Shown piece after piece: positions 53,379-61,390 of a stretch of 64,000 nucleotides of DNA. The DNA is from Phycisphaeraceae bacterium (GTDB taxonomy: Bacteria; Planctomycetota; Phycisphaerae; Phycisphaerales; Phycisphaeraceae). The stretch covers positions 1 to 64,000 of the forward strand of contig JADZCD010000018.1 in NCBI GenBank assembly GCA_020851735.1. The letters are read 5' to 3'. The position numbers were made by a program, and so were the translations under genes. The notes under the pieces are model-generated. The model saw nothing but the letters and a program-made list of their open reading frames with translations. It was not told the DNA's origin and ran no database searches. Within the stretch, counting starts at the first letter, position 1. Each line of letters starts with the position of its first letter.

Positions 53379-54413
53379 CTATTCCTTGATAATTCGCAGG
53401 ATCGAAGCCGCGGCCGCCAGGCGGACCGGCTGTTCGGCGTCCGCCAGCAGGGTCGCCAGGGCCTGGGCGGTCCGCAAGTGCGGGAAATAGCCCATCTCGA
53501 TAGCCGCCTGGGCCCGAACCATCGGCAGGGGCATGGCGGCGCATTGGATGAGGATTTCCAGGCCCGCGCCGCTGCCCATTTTGGCCAGGGCCCCGGCGGC
53601 GGCCAGTTGCTGTTCCACCGGCGGATCAGCGAGCATGTCCTCGATGGCCGGCTGCATCTTAAAGTCCCGCAGGTCGCCCATCATCTTCACGGCCAGCACC
53701 CGGGCCTCGCCCATGGTCGAATACGCCCCGGACCGGATCGCATTCATGTTCGACTGGTCGCCTAAGCGGGCGATGGCTTCGGCGAATTGCAGCCGGACGG
53801 CTGCCTCCCGGGCGGGGTTGCTGCCGGGAATGGTCATTTTGACCTTGGCGTAGAGCATCGGAATGGCGCTGCGTTCGCCCAGCAGACCCAGCAGCATGGC
53901 GGCGTTGCCCCGGACCGTGGGGTCCGGGTGGCCGAGCATGTTGCCCAGCGGGGTGATGTCCACGGTTTCCCCGCAGCGGGCCATGGCGAAGATCGCCGCG
54001 GCCCGCACCGATTCGGATTTATCGCCCAGCAGCCGCTTGGCGGCCGGCGCCAGTTCCGTGAGCTTTAAGCGTCCGATCATCGCCACCGCGGAAAAGCGCA
54101 CGACTTCGTGCGGATCGTCCATCGCCAGCTGGATCATCGGCACCACGCGGTCCCCGGCGTTCTCGGCGGCTTCGATGGCGTTGGCCCGCAGGAAAGCATC
54201 CGGGCTGCGCGAGCAATCCAATACCGTCTGGACAGCTTGTTCCCGCAACGGGGCCAGGGCCGCCCGGGCGGTGGGGGGATCAGCTAAGACTTGGGGCTTT
54301 TCCACTGGGCGCGGTTTGACGCAGCCGGTCAGCAGGATCAGCAGCACCGCTGCAACCGCCTTCGTAAGCCGCCGTCTGTCTGGTTGGTTGTTCGGCCGCA
54401 CGATCATCGTCAT
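53379..54413 (-). CDS. HEAT-repeat lipoprotein
   Basis: 344 residues. The signal peptide has lipobox LLTGC (about 31). The rest is a chain of HEAT/Armadillo-like alpha repeats (VVRFSAVAMIGRLK, SVRAAAIFAMARCG, TVRGNAAMLLGLLG, PVRLAAAASILRII). Such proteins act as scaffolds; no enzymatic motif is visible. Its ATG overlaps the lnt stop in ATGA (54410-54413), so it is translationally coupled to lnt. Confidence 0.85.
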   Translation of the reverse strand: MTMIVRPNNQPDRRRLTKAVAAVLLILLTGCVKPRPVEKPQVLADPPTARAALAPLREQAVQTVLDCSRSPDAFLRANAIEAAENAGDRVVPMIQLAMDDPHEVVRFSAVAMIGRLKLTELAPAAKRLLGDKSESVRAAAIFAMARCGETVDITPLGNMLGHPDPTVRGNAAMLLGLLGERSAIPMLYAKVKMTIPGSNPAREAAVRLQFAEAIARLGDQSNMNAIRSGAYSTMGEARVLAVKMMGDLRDFKMQPAIEDMLADPPVEQQLAAAGALAKMGSGAGLEILIQCAAMPLPMVRAQAAIEMGYFPHLRTAQALATLLADAEQPVRLAAAASILRIIKE

Positions 54414-56287
54414 ACCTTGCTCCTGGTTATCGCCACGCGCTCACGCCGACCATCATGCCGCACCGCGCCCCAAATCGCCAGCAGCCCCGTCACCACCGCC
54501 AGCCCCCAGGCCGGGCCGTCGCCCACGAGGCCGTAAACGCTCTGCCGTTTGTCCGTCACGACGTCGCCGGCGGCAAAGCCATCCACTAATTGCCTGCGGC
54601 CCTGATTCTCGACCACCCACTGCACCTTGCCGCTGGAATCGATCAGGCCGCTCACGCCCGCGTTCACGCTCCGCACCATCGGCACGCGGTTTTCCACACA
54701 CCGAAACACCGCGATCTGAAAATGCTGGGGGCGCTGCCCATAGCCCGAATACCAACCATCATTGGTCAGATTCACCAGGAGATCCGCCCGCTTGCCTCCG
54801 CCCTGCCCGTAAACCATCTGTCGGCAGTCGCGCCCCACGACGTCCTCAAAACAGATCGGCGTGGCCATGCGAATCCTCGCCCGGTTGGCGCCCGCCGCGG
54901 CCAAGGGGAAAACCGTCGTCCGCTTTCCCGCCTGGATCGAATAGTCAAAGTCATAGGGCGAGAGGTAATGCAGAAACCAGTCTTTTAGCCACGGCGCACT
55001 CTCAATCCACGGCATGTACTCCCCAAACGGCACCCGGTGCACCTTGTCATATCGCTCTTCCTCCCCCCCCAGAAGAAGTCCCCCCGGAAGTGTCCCCCCC
55101 GGAACCCCCGGAGACCCCGGAACCCCCGCCCCCGGAAGCACCCCATCGGCTGTGCCGCGCCCGCGGATCAGAAGGGCTGAGTTGTAGCGCTCGGTGGCTT
55201 CAAAGGCCCATCCCTTTCCGTCGTCGACCGCGTGCCAGCTGGTCCGGGCCGGCGTTCCGATTAATAAGTCCAAGTGATTCTCTTCCGCCAACGTCGCCAG
55301 TTGGGCAAAATAGTCACCCCAATCCAAGCCCAGCTGCCGGGCCACCGCGCGTGATTCGGCGTTAATCGGCCGGGGTACCGTTGTCTCCGGCCAGACGATC
55401 AAGTCGGGCTTCGGCTCAGCCAGGGCAGCCTGATGCGTCAATTCCACCACCCGCACCCAATCGGCGGCGTCCTGGGCGTCGGTGCGATTGATCTTGTTGT
55501 TCTGGGGCACGTTGGTCTGCACGACCGCCACCCGCAGGCGCGGGCCGGCCCACGCCTGGGCCTGCATCAAGCGAAATTGGCCGTAGCCCCACGATCCGCC
55601 TAAACAGACGGCCGCTATCACCACGGCCGCGACCGTGCGCCGCCGCCAGCGCCACGGGCCGATCGCCCGCCGCACGCTGCCGGCCGTCCACAGATCCACG
55701 CCCAGGCCGCTGACCATCGCGGCCAGGAAACTAACGCCCCATTCGCCGGCAAAGTCCGCCACCTGCATCAATCGGCCCGCCCCTTGCTCCGGGCGGAAGG
55801 GCGCTAAGGCATGCCCAAGCAAAAACCAGCTGAATCCGCCGGCCACGATGTGGCTGCGGATCAGCTCCATGCTCACCCAGGCCATCGGCAGACTCAGCAC
55901 CGCCGCCACGCCCAGGCCGCGGTGCAGATATCGAAAAACCAGCAAGGACAGCGGCAGATACAACGCCAGATAGATGCTCAAACCAACGTACCCCGGCCCG
56001 GTCACCGGGATCAGCCAGCTCAACATCGCCAGCCACCAGACCAAGCCCACAAGGTAGCTGACCCACAGCAGCGTTCTGATCGACGCGCTGCGGGCGGCCG
56101 CCACGCCGGCCGGCAGCAACGCCACCAAGCTCAACAGCCACCAGCCCATTTGCGGATAGCACAAAGACCAGAGCAACCCGCTGGCCCCGACCCGCCAGAG
56201 GTGCCAGCCCGCCAGACGCCTTACGGTTCCACCCGCCCCTCCCCGCCGCACGGGCATGTTCCGCCGCTTAGCCATGCTTTCCAGCAT
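54410..56287 (-). CDS. lnt: Apolipoprotein N-acyltransferase
   Basis: 625 residues, longer than the usual 500-540. About 7 N-terminal TM helices are followed by a CN-hydrolase domain. The catalytic triad appears as Glu about 301 (WPETTVP), Lys about 412 (YDKVHRVPFGEY) and Cys about 478 (ICFEDVVG). It adds the third acyl chain to lipoproteins in the inner membrane, which fits the many lipoproteins in this window. Residues about 379-407 (VLPGAGVPGSPGVPGGTL) are encoded by CCCCCGGAAG repeats and lie directly before the catalytic lysine. An ATG at 56272 is an alternative start. Confidence 0.93.
   Translation of the reverse strand: MLESMAKRRNMPVRRGGAGGTVRRLAGWHLWRVGASGLLWSLCYPQMGWWLLSLVALLPAGVAAARSASIRTLLWVSYLVGLVWWLAMLSWLIPVTGPGYVGLSIYLALYLPLSLLVFRYLHRGLGVAAVLSLPMAWVSMELIRSHIVAGGFSWFLLGHALAPFRPEQGAGRLMQVADFAGEWGVSFLAAMVSGLGVDLWTAGSVRRAIGPWRWRRRTVAAVVIAAVCLGGSWGYGQFRLMQAQAWAGPRLRVAVVQTNVPQNNKINRTDAQDAADWVRVVELTHQAALAEPKPDLIVWPETTVPRPINAESRAVARQLGLDWGDYFAQLATLAEENHLDLLIGTPARTSWHAVDDGKGWAFEATERYNSALLIRGRGTADGVLPGAGVPGSPGVPGGTLPGGLLLGGEEERYDKVHRVPFGEYMPWIESAPWLKDWFLHYLSPYDFDYSIQAGKRTTVFPLAAAGANRARIRMATPICFEDVVGRDCRQMVYGQGGGKRADLLVNLTNDGWYSGYGQRPQHFQIAVFRCVENRVPMVRSVNAGVSGLIDSSGKVQWVVENQGRRQLVDGFAAGDVVTDKRQSVYGLVGDGPAWGLAVVTGLLAIWGAVRHDGRRERVAITRSKV
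55066..55145. repeat. In-frame CCCCCGGAAG repeat array inside lnt
   Basis: About seven units of the CCCCCGGAAGT / CCCCCGGAACCCCCGG type in 55070-55140 are translated as Gly/Pro-rich sequence in lnt. This is the densest array in the window. Confidence 0.85.
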
Positions 56288-56309
56288 AGCAATTCATTTG
56301 CCGCCCGAC

Positions 56310-56399
56310 CCTGTAGCTTCCCCGGAATTCCCCCGGGAACTCCCCCGAAGACATCCGGCGCAAGGTTCAGCGGACGGGGTATTTCCGGGGGGGGACACG
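56310..56399. repeat. CCCCGGAATT-type units between lnt and the Yip1-like gene
   Basis: Degenerate CCCCGGAATTCCCCCGGGAA and TTTCCGGGGGGG units (56318-56395), continuing the same repeat family just upstream of lnt on its strand. The gap is otherwise empty. Confidence 0.6.
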
Positions 56400-57575
56400 T
56401 CAGCGCAACGCTCGAAATGATTTTTCGATAAGTACAAGGCCCGGCGTGGCGATGGCTTCGTGATCCAGTCGGCAGATCCAGCGTATCTGGATGTATTCAT
56501 CGATGTTTCGCTGGCTGACGAAGATGAGGCAGCGAAATGGCTGGCCTTTGAGCAACAGTTTGGCTTCCACGCCGGAGCCGCGCATCTGGGCCCATTGGGA
56601 CAGCGGGCGGATCTGTTCCCATTGGGTGGAGACTTCCTGGATAGCCTGGATGGCGTTTGACACTTCATCGGCCGGGGCCGATTGGGGCATGGCATAGCCC
56701 ATGGCCAGGAAATAGGCGTCCTGCGTGGATTCGATGGAAACTTGTTCGGGGGCATCTTCCTCGGTCGGCGGCCCTTCCAGTTGCCAGTTGCCGGGGTAGC
56801 CGAAGGTGAAGGACTGGCCGTGATAATTGGCCGGTTGCATCAGATTAGGCGGTTTACGGAATTCGCCGATCACGCCCGCGGCGGCGGATGCCATGATGCC
56901 GCCAAGAACCACCGCAATGACCAGCGTCGGCAGGATGAAGAACCAGATCAGGGCGGCGCCGCGGCGGGCGTCAAACACCGTGCGCACGCCGCGATAGCTG
57001 GTCCAGGCTGCCCAGAACGGGAAGATGAGCATGGCCAGCAACCAGACGTGGGTGTCTTGCTGCGCGGCATGGGGACTGTCGTAGAAAAGGACTTCGCCAA
57101 AGGTCTGAAACAGTGTGGGCAGGGCAGCTACCTGGGAGGCGTATAGGTAGACTCGGCGTGCCAGCTTCCGGTCCGGCTTGGCCACGCCGGACCATCCCAG
57201 ACGCACGCGATACCACCACCCGCCGATGGTGTAGTAGACCAGTCCGCCCAGAACGCCGCCCAACACAACCATACCCAGGTAACCGGCCCAATTCAGGTTG
57301 TCGAAGGATAGTTCACCCTTCATCTGTTTCATCGCCAGGCGGTCGATCACGGTGGACATGCCGTAGGTCCACGCGCAGATAGCGGTCAGGAGCGGCATGG
57401 AGTCGATGACAAAGTGCTGGAAGAATACTTTTGGGCGGAAGAACAAATACCAAAGCCACAGGGAGGCCTTGGGGGGTGGAGTGTTCTTCGTATCGAATGG
57501 AGATTGGGGTTCCGCGGGTATGACGTTTTGAAAGGCGGTCGGTTCGGAAGACATGTCCCGGTTCATGGGAGCCAT
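56400..57575 (-). CDS. Yip1-like multi-TM membrane protein with a soluble C-terminal domain
   Basis: 391 residues from the ATG at 57575 (an ATG at 57566 is possible). It has about 5-6 TM helices from residues 30 to 250, with RPKVFFQHFVIDSMPLLTAICAW resembling the start of Yip1-family domains. A C-terminal soluble region of about 140 residues (QSFTFGYPGNWQLEGPPTEE, then SKFLLKGQ-like segments) resembles PsbP/DUF-type stress domains only loosely. The frame stays open far upstream but that part has no TM or coding character. The function is unknown. Confidence 0.65.
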   Translation of the reverse strand: MAPMNRDMSSEPTAFQNVIPAEPQSPFDTKNTPPPKASLWLWYLFFRPKVFFQHFVIDSMPLLTAICAWTYGMSTVIDRLAMKQMKGELSFDNLNWAGYLGMVVLGGVLGGLVYYTIGGWWYRVRLGWSGVAKPDRKLARRVYLYASQVAALPTLFQTFGEVLFYDSPHAAQQDTHVWLLAMLIFPFWAAWTSYRGVRTVFDARRGAALIWFFILPTLVIAVVLGGIMASAAAGVIGEFRKPPNLMQPANYHGQSFTFGYPGNWQLEGPPTEEDAPEQVSIESTQDAYFLAMGYAMPQSAPADEVSNAIQAIQEVSTQWEQIRPLSQWAQMRGSGVEAKLLLKGQPFRCLIFVSQRNIDEYIQIRWICRLDHEAIATPGLVLIEKSFRALR

Positions 57576-57622
57576 TATGTTTTCGTCTGCCCATAATGCA
57601 AGTATGAGGCGGCCTGGCTGAA

Positions 57623-58330
57623 TCAGTGCAGAAACCCTTTGACGAACTCCACCCGCTGTTGCAGGACGGACAGCGGGATCATGCTGCCGTGGCCCATGCC
57701 GGGAACCTCGACATATTCGATCTTGCGGCCCAGGCGACGCATGGCGGCCACGAAGCGATCGGAATGATGCGCCTTGCTCACCGTTTTGTCCGCCTCGCCG
57801 TGGATGACCAGATAGGGGATGTCGGGCATGTGCTGGACCTGAGCGACGGGGGAATGCTCGGCGAACAACTGCTCCCACGGTTCGTGGTAGCCGCGGAAGG
57901 CAAAGTGAATGGTGCGCGGCAGGTCCGGGCGTTCGGTGAAGTGATATTTGAGATCGCAGCAGGGAAACAGAGCCAGGCAAGCCGTCGGACGGCGGCGGGC
58001 GTAGCGGGTGTAAAGCAGCGAACTAAACCCGCCCATGCTCCCGCCGGTGGTAATCAGGGGAACGCTGTCGTCCAGGTGATAGAACGCGTAGACGCTATCC
58101 ACCAGGTCGTCGATGAACGCCCGGGCCTGGCGATTCATCCACGCCCACGGCCCGCTGTAGGGATATACAACCAATCCGCCGGCCCGCAGCCATTCCAGTT
58201 CGTCGGTGCCCGGCTCGCTGCGCAAGTCCGTGTTGCTTAGGCCATGAAACACCAGCACCACGCCGCGGATCGGCTTGGCGACGTATTCGTCGGGCACCCA
58301 GGCGACTTCCTTGATCGGCAACGGATTCAT
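57623..58330 (-). CDS. Alpha/beta hydrolase (dienelactone hydrolase/prolyl-oligopeptidase-like)
   Basis: 235 residues. Oxyanion region VVLVFHGLSNTDLR, nucleophile GGSMGG (Ser98), acid HGEADKTVS, histidine PGMGHGSMI. There is no signal peptide. The substrate is unknown. AGGAA lies upstream of the ATG at 58330. The protein is close in size to carboxylesterases of the BAAT/YitV-like type. Confidence 0.82.
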   Translation of the reverse strand: MNPLPIKEVAWVPDEYVAKPIRGVVLVFHGLSNTDLRSEPGTDELEWLRAGGLVVYPYSGPWAWMNRQARAFIDDLVDSVYAFYHLDDSVPLITTGGSMGGFSSLLYTRYARRRPTACLALFPCCDLKYHFTERPDLPRTIHFAFRGYHEPWEQLFAEHSPVAQVQHMPDIPYLVIHGEADKTVSKAHHSDRFVAAMRRLGRKIEYVEVPGMGHGSMIPLSVLQQRVEFVKGFLH

Positions 58331-58480
58331 GGGTGAATGTTCCTGTGCTTGTTCTAATTCTCGTAAAGCGAACAATTCGTTGGGATTACTTCCACGAAAT
58401 TGCGGAGCTTGTCAAGTTTCAGGCTGTTTTTTCAGTGAGGGGGATACGGGAAATTGAGAACGACGACCACATCATGTTCC

Positions 58481-58514
58481 GAAAAACAAACCAGCCCCGG
58501 AAGGCCGGGGCTGG
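58481..58514 (-). terminator. Rho-independent terminator of the DUF4139-like gene
   Basis: The 10-bp stem CCAGCCCCGG / CCGGGGCTGG with an AAGG loop (58491-58514) is followed on the minus strand by TTTGTTTTTC. It is about 65 bp after the stop of the gene at 58580. A near-identical copy lies at 60461-60493. Confidence 0.92.
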
Positions 58515-58579
58515 GGAGTGACGGTGGTGGAAGAGCGAGGTGGCTTTTATTTTTCCGTGTTCACGCCCTGTGGTGGCGA

Positions 58580-60364
58580 TCAGAGCCAGTAGTAGTACCA
58601 CTGGTAGGTTAGGTCGATGGATTGATTGGGCTCGAGCTTGATCGTCCAGCGGATACGGGCCACGCTGTTGAAGTGATGCCACCAGTGAGGCCAGTTGTAC
58701 CAGGGCCACCAGACGGGATAAGAGCCGGGGGCGTAGAAGGTTTCGTCTTCAAAGGTGTTTATTTGTTCGATTTTTCCGTCGTGACTGGCTTCGGTGGCAT
58801 TGCCCAGTACGTGGCGGACGATCTCCAGCTCCACGGGCTGAGCGCGGTAGTTGGTCACGTGCAGGGTGCCGGTCAGGTCGGAGCGGCCGAAGGAGTTGCC
58901 TTGCCAGCTGGCGGCGTTGGGGATGCGCTGAGTTTCGACGTCGGATTTTTTCACGTGGACGTCGACGGCGGTGGTCAGATCAAGGTCGGTCTGCGCGCCG
59001 GGGGCGGCGTAGGTCATCATGCCCTGGGCCAAGGCGCGGTCGTCGCGCACGATCAAGGCGGGGGCGGTGGTCAGCGGGGTGGCGCTGGTGTTGTTAAGAC
59101 GCAGGGTGTGCATGACCTTCGGGGAGCGGAAGAGGCGTTCGATTTCGAGGCGCTGGGAATCATTGAAGTTGTTGCGAACCTCCGGCGGCGGCGCGAAGGG
59201 GAGATTGAGGGTAAAGACGTCCTGGTAGGGGATCGTCACGGTGGTGACGGGAAGGACCAGGCGCTGGCCTTTCTTTAGAGTCAGGTGCTCGACGGTGAAG
59301 ATGAACAGATCCTCGTTTTTGGTCGAGCCGGCCAGTTCGGGCCCCAGGTCGGGCGGAGCGGCTGCCTCGTCGCTGTGGCGCACCTCGGTCATGCGCGCCT
59401 GCTGGGTGAGCATGGCGTTGCGCAGGGCATATCCGGTGCGGGCGTCTTGCTGGAAATAGCTGCCCAACTGGGCTGTCTGCTGTTGCAGAGCCATGGGGTC
59501 GATGGTTTCCTTAAAGGCGAAGGTGGGCACGCCGACGACCAGGTGCGCGGTGACGTCGTTAAGATCCGCCATTTCGTTGAGGATGGTGGCCTGGAGAGTG
59601 ACGGTGGCGGCGCCTTGGCCGTCGATGGTCACTTTGTAGTTGGGAATCCAGCGGATGCCGCGTTGGAGATAGAGCATGCCGACCTGGGCCTGGGCGTGGG
59701 GCTTGGCGTCGGACCACTGGAGCTGGAGGGTCAGGAGGTTGCGGAACTCTTCGTTGGCCAGCTTGGCCTGGGGGTCGTCTTTAAAGGTGAGGTCGATGAT
59801 GCGGACGATCGGCAAGGCTTTGACGCCCGTCTCGGTTTTCAGCAGGACGACGTCGCCCTTCTCCGGCAGGCGCTGGCCGGAGTGCGGAGGGCTGATCTCT
59901 TCAAGCTCTTCACCGGTGCGGGTGGGGATGGCCAGGATGGTGGCGGGGTAAGTTAAGGGAGGCGGGGGCGGACTGGCGGGCGCGGTGGCGGGGACTTGCT
60001 CGGTGATCCATACGTCGGCGCCGACGTTGGCTTCGATCAGCTCGCGCAAATTCAAAGCGGTCCGGCTGACGAGCACCTTCCGCTGGGCTGCCGTCACGGA
60101 AAGGAGTTTGGCGTCAGGCTCGGCGGCATAAGGCCAGAACGTGCCAAGCACGGGTTGAGGCAGGTAGTCCATGACCACCCGTCCCCCAGCTTCGACGGGC
60201 ATTTGGCCCTCGTGGAGCAAGAGGGCGTGGCCGTCCTTGAAGATGGTGACTTCTTTAATAGGCAGTTGAGATAAGGAGTTAAGCGGGGTGGCCTGTTCCG
60301 CGAAGGAAATGCCGCCGAGCGATCCAAAGAGCAATCCCATGAGGCAAGCCAGGTAGCGGGGCAT
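58580..60364 (-). CDS. Secreted DUF4139-like protein
   Basis: 594 residues. The signal peptide is MPRYLACLMGLLFGSLGGISFA. N-terminal and central beta-rich segments include ITIFKDGHALLLHEGQM-like and YLQRGIRWIPNYKVTIDGQGAATVTLQATILNEMADLNDVTAHLVVG (as in DUF4139 mucoidy-inhibitor-like proteins, which have a similar Y..W.P.Y core). The C-terminal part is unusual: an aromatic stretch WWPWYNWPHWWHH and the end WYYYWL. It probably acts in the periplasm or at the outer membrane. AAGGAGATACC gives a strong start at 60364. Confidence 0.75.
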   Translation of the reverse strand: MPRYLACLMGLLFGSLGGISFAEQATPLNSLSQLPIKEVTIFKDGHALLLHEGQMPVEAGGRVVMDYLPQPVLGTFWPYAAEPDAKLLSVTAAQRKVLVSRTALNLRELIEANVGADVWITEQVPATAPASPPPPPLTYPATILAIPTRTGEELEEISPPHSGQRLPEKGDVVLLKTETGVKALPIVRIIDLTFKDDPQAKLANEEFRNLLTLQLQWSDAKPHAQAQVGMLYLQRGIRWIPNYKVTIDGQGAATVTLQATILNEMADLNDVTAHLVVGVPTFAFKETIDPMALQQQTAQLGSYFQQDARTGYALRNAMLTQQARMTEVRHSDEAAAPPDLGPELAGSTKNEDLFIFTVEHLTLKKGQRLVLPVTTVTIPYQDVFTLNLPFAPPPEVRNNFNDSQRLEIERLFRSPKVMHTLRLNNTSATPLTTAPALIVRDDRALAQGMMTYAAPGAQTDLDLTTAVDVHVKKSDVETQRIPNAASWQGNSFGRSDLTGTLHVTNYRAQPVELEIVRHVLGNATEASHDGKIEQINTFEDETFYAPGSYPVWWPWYNWPHWWHHFNSVARIRWTIKLEPNQSIDLTYQWYYYWL

Positions 60365-60460
60365 GGTATCTCCTTGTGCTGGATGTTGATCTATAGGAGA
60401 TGTACGCATGAAGTCGTCAGCAGATCGGTTGTGGTTTTAAAGTGGATTAAATAAGTGCAC

Positions 60461-60493
60461 AAAAACAAACCAGCCCCGGAAGGCCGGGGCTGG
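60461..60493 (-). terminator. Second copy of the CCAGCCCCGG terminator
   Basis: It is practically identical to the element at 58481-58514: AAAAACAAA then CCAGCCCCGG-AAGG-CCGGGGCTGG (60470-60493). It is not preceded on the minus strand by a gene without its own terminator, so it may be a relic or a back-up for readthrough from the Xer gene. Confidence 0.8.
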
Positions 60494-60596
60494 GGGGAGC
60501 CATTTAATTTACCAGAATAAGCTCAAAGCATGCTTTTTCGCTTTAGCGGGAACTTCGCCATTTTGTTGGTATGGCCGCAGCTGTAGAATATTGCAT

Positions 60597-61223
60597 ATGC
60601 GACGGCACCAACGAATTGTCCTCTCAATTTCCATATCCGTTTGCGTTGCGATTGCCGCGCTGGGGATTCGCAGTTATTGGTGCTGGGACCGTCTGGCCTT
60701 TCAGGTCAAAGCGGTTACAGATCGGCACCCGTCTTCGTATTGGGTAACGCTTTTTTCTGAAGTCGGTGGAATACGGTTCGATTTCACGAGGGCGTATTTG
60801 GACGGATTCCCTCCAGAGAAAGGGCATCCCGGATACGAAGGCGGTCAAACAAAATATGATTCTGCTATGGAGGCGATTCGTTTTATCGATAAATTGCCAG
60901 GTGAGTTTAGGATCAGCGGGATCGACGGCAAGGCAGAAATCCTTAGAGAATCGTGGATTCACCGGAAGCTCGACGGCATTTGCTCTTATCCGTATGTGCC
61001 GGCCGGGTCGAAGAAATGGCAAATAGGGGGTTTCGGATTCGCATATGACAGGCGTCCTTTTGTAACCCGCGGCATGGCCAGTGTCCAAATAATGACCACG
61101 GCGTTCTGCTTTCCGTATTGGTCCCTGTTCCTGCTATCCGCAGTTCCCCCCGTTATCGTAATCAGACAACACTATAAACGGCGTCACCAAGCAATCCACG
61201 GTTTGTTTCCTGTTTGTGCCTAG
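60597..61223 (+). CDS. Low-GC hypothetical protein with two TM segments
   Basis: 208 residues. TM at about 10-28 (VLSISISVCVAIAALGI) and a C-terminal TM at about 172-192 (FPYWSLFLLSAVPPVIVI), the central part being soluble. The FPYWS..LLSAVPP pattern is common in planctomycete hypothetical proteins. The codon use and base composition (visibly AT-richer than its neighbours) suggest acquired or poorly ameliorated DNA. It is bounded by two copies of the CCAGCCCCG terminator element. A TTG at 60591 is an alternative start. No function is assigned. Confidence 0.65.
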   Translation: MRRHQRIVLSISISVCVAIAALGIRSYWCWDRLAFQVKAVTDRHPSSYWVTLFSEVGGIRFDFTRAYLDGFPPEKGHPGYEGGQTKYDSAMEAIRFIDKLPGEFRISGIDGKAEILRESWIHRKLDGICSYPYVPAGSKKWQIGGFGFAYDRRPFVTRGMASVQIMTTAFCFPYWSLFLLSAVPPVIVIRQHYKRRHQAIHGLFPVCA

Positions 61224-61330
61224 GACGTTTTCTCGTTTTCTGAAACGTGATTGCTGGCTGGCACCCGCCGTATGTGGATAGGTATCTATATAGCAGAATC
61301 GCGGCTGACTTCCGACTATGGTGAATGATA

Positions 61331-61363
61331 AAACAAACCAGCCCCGACGATTGTCGGGGCTGG
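61331..61363 (-). terminator. Terminator of the Xer-type recombinase gene
   Basis: The 11-bp stem CCAGCCCCGAC / GTCGGGGCTGG with a GATT loop (61338-61363) is followed on the minus strand by TTTGTTTTATC. It is 28 bp after the recombinase stop. It shares the CCAGCCCCG and AAACAAA parts with the two elements at 58481 and 60461. Confidence 0.9.
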
Positions 61364-61390
61364 CGAGGTGCGTTTGAATTTAGCGATGGC

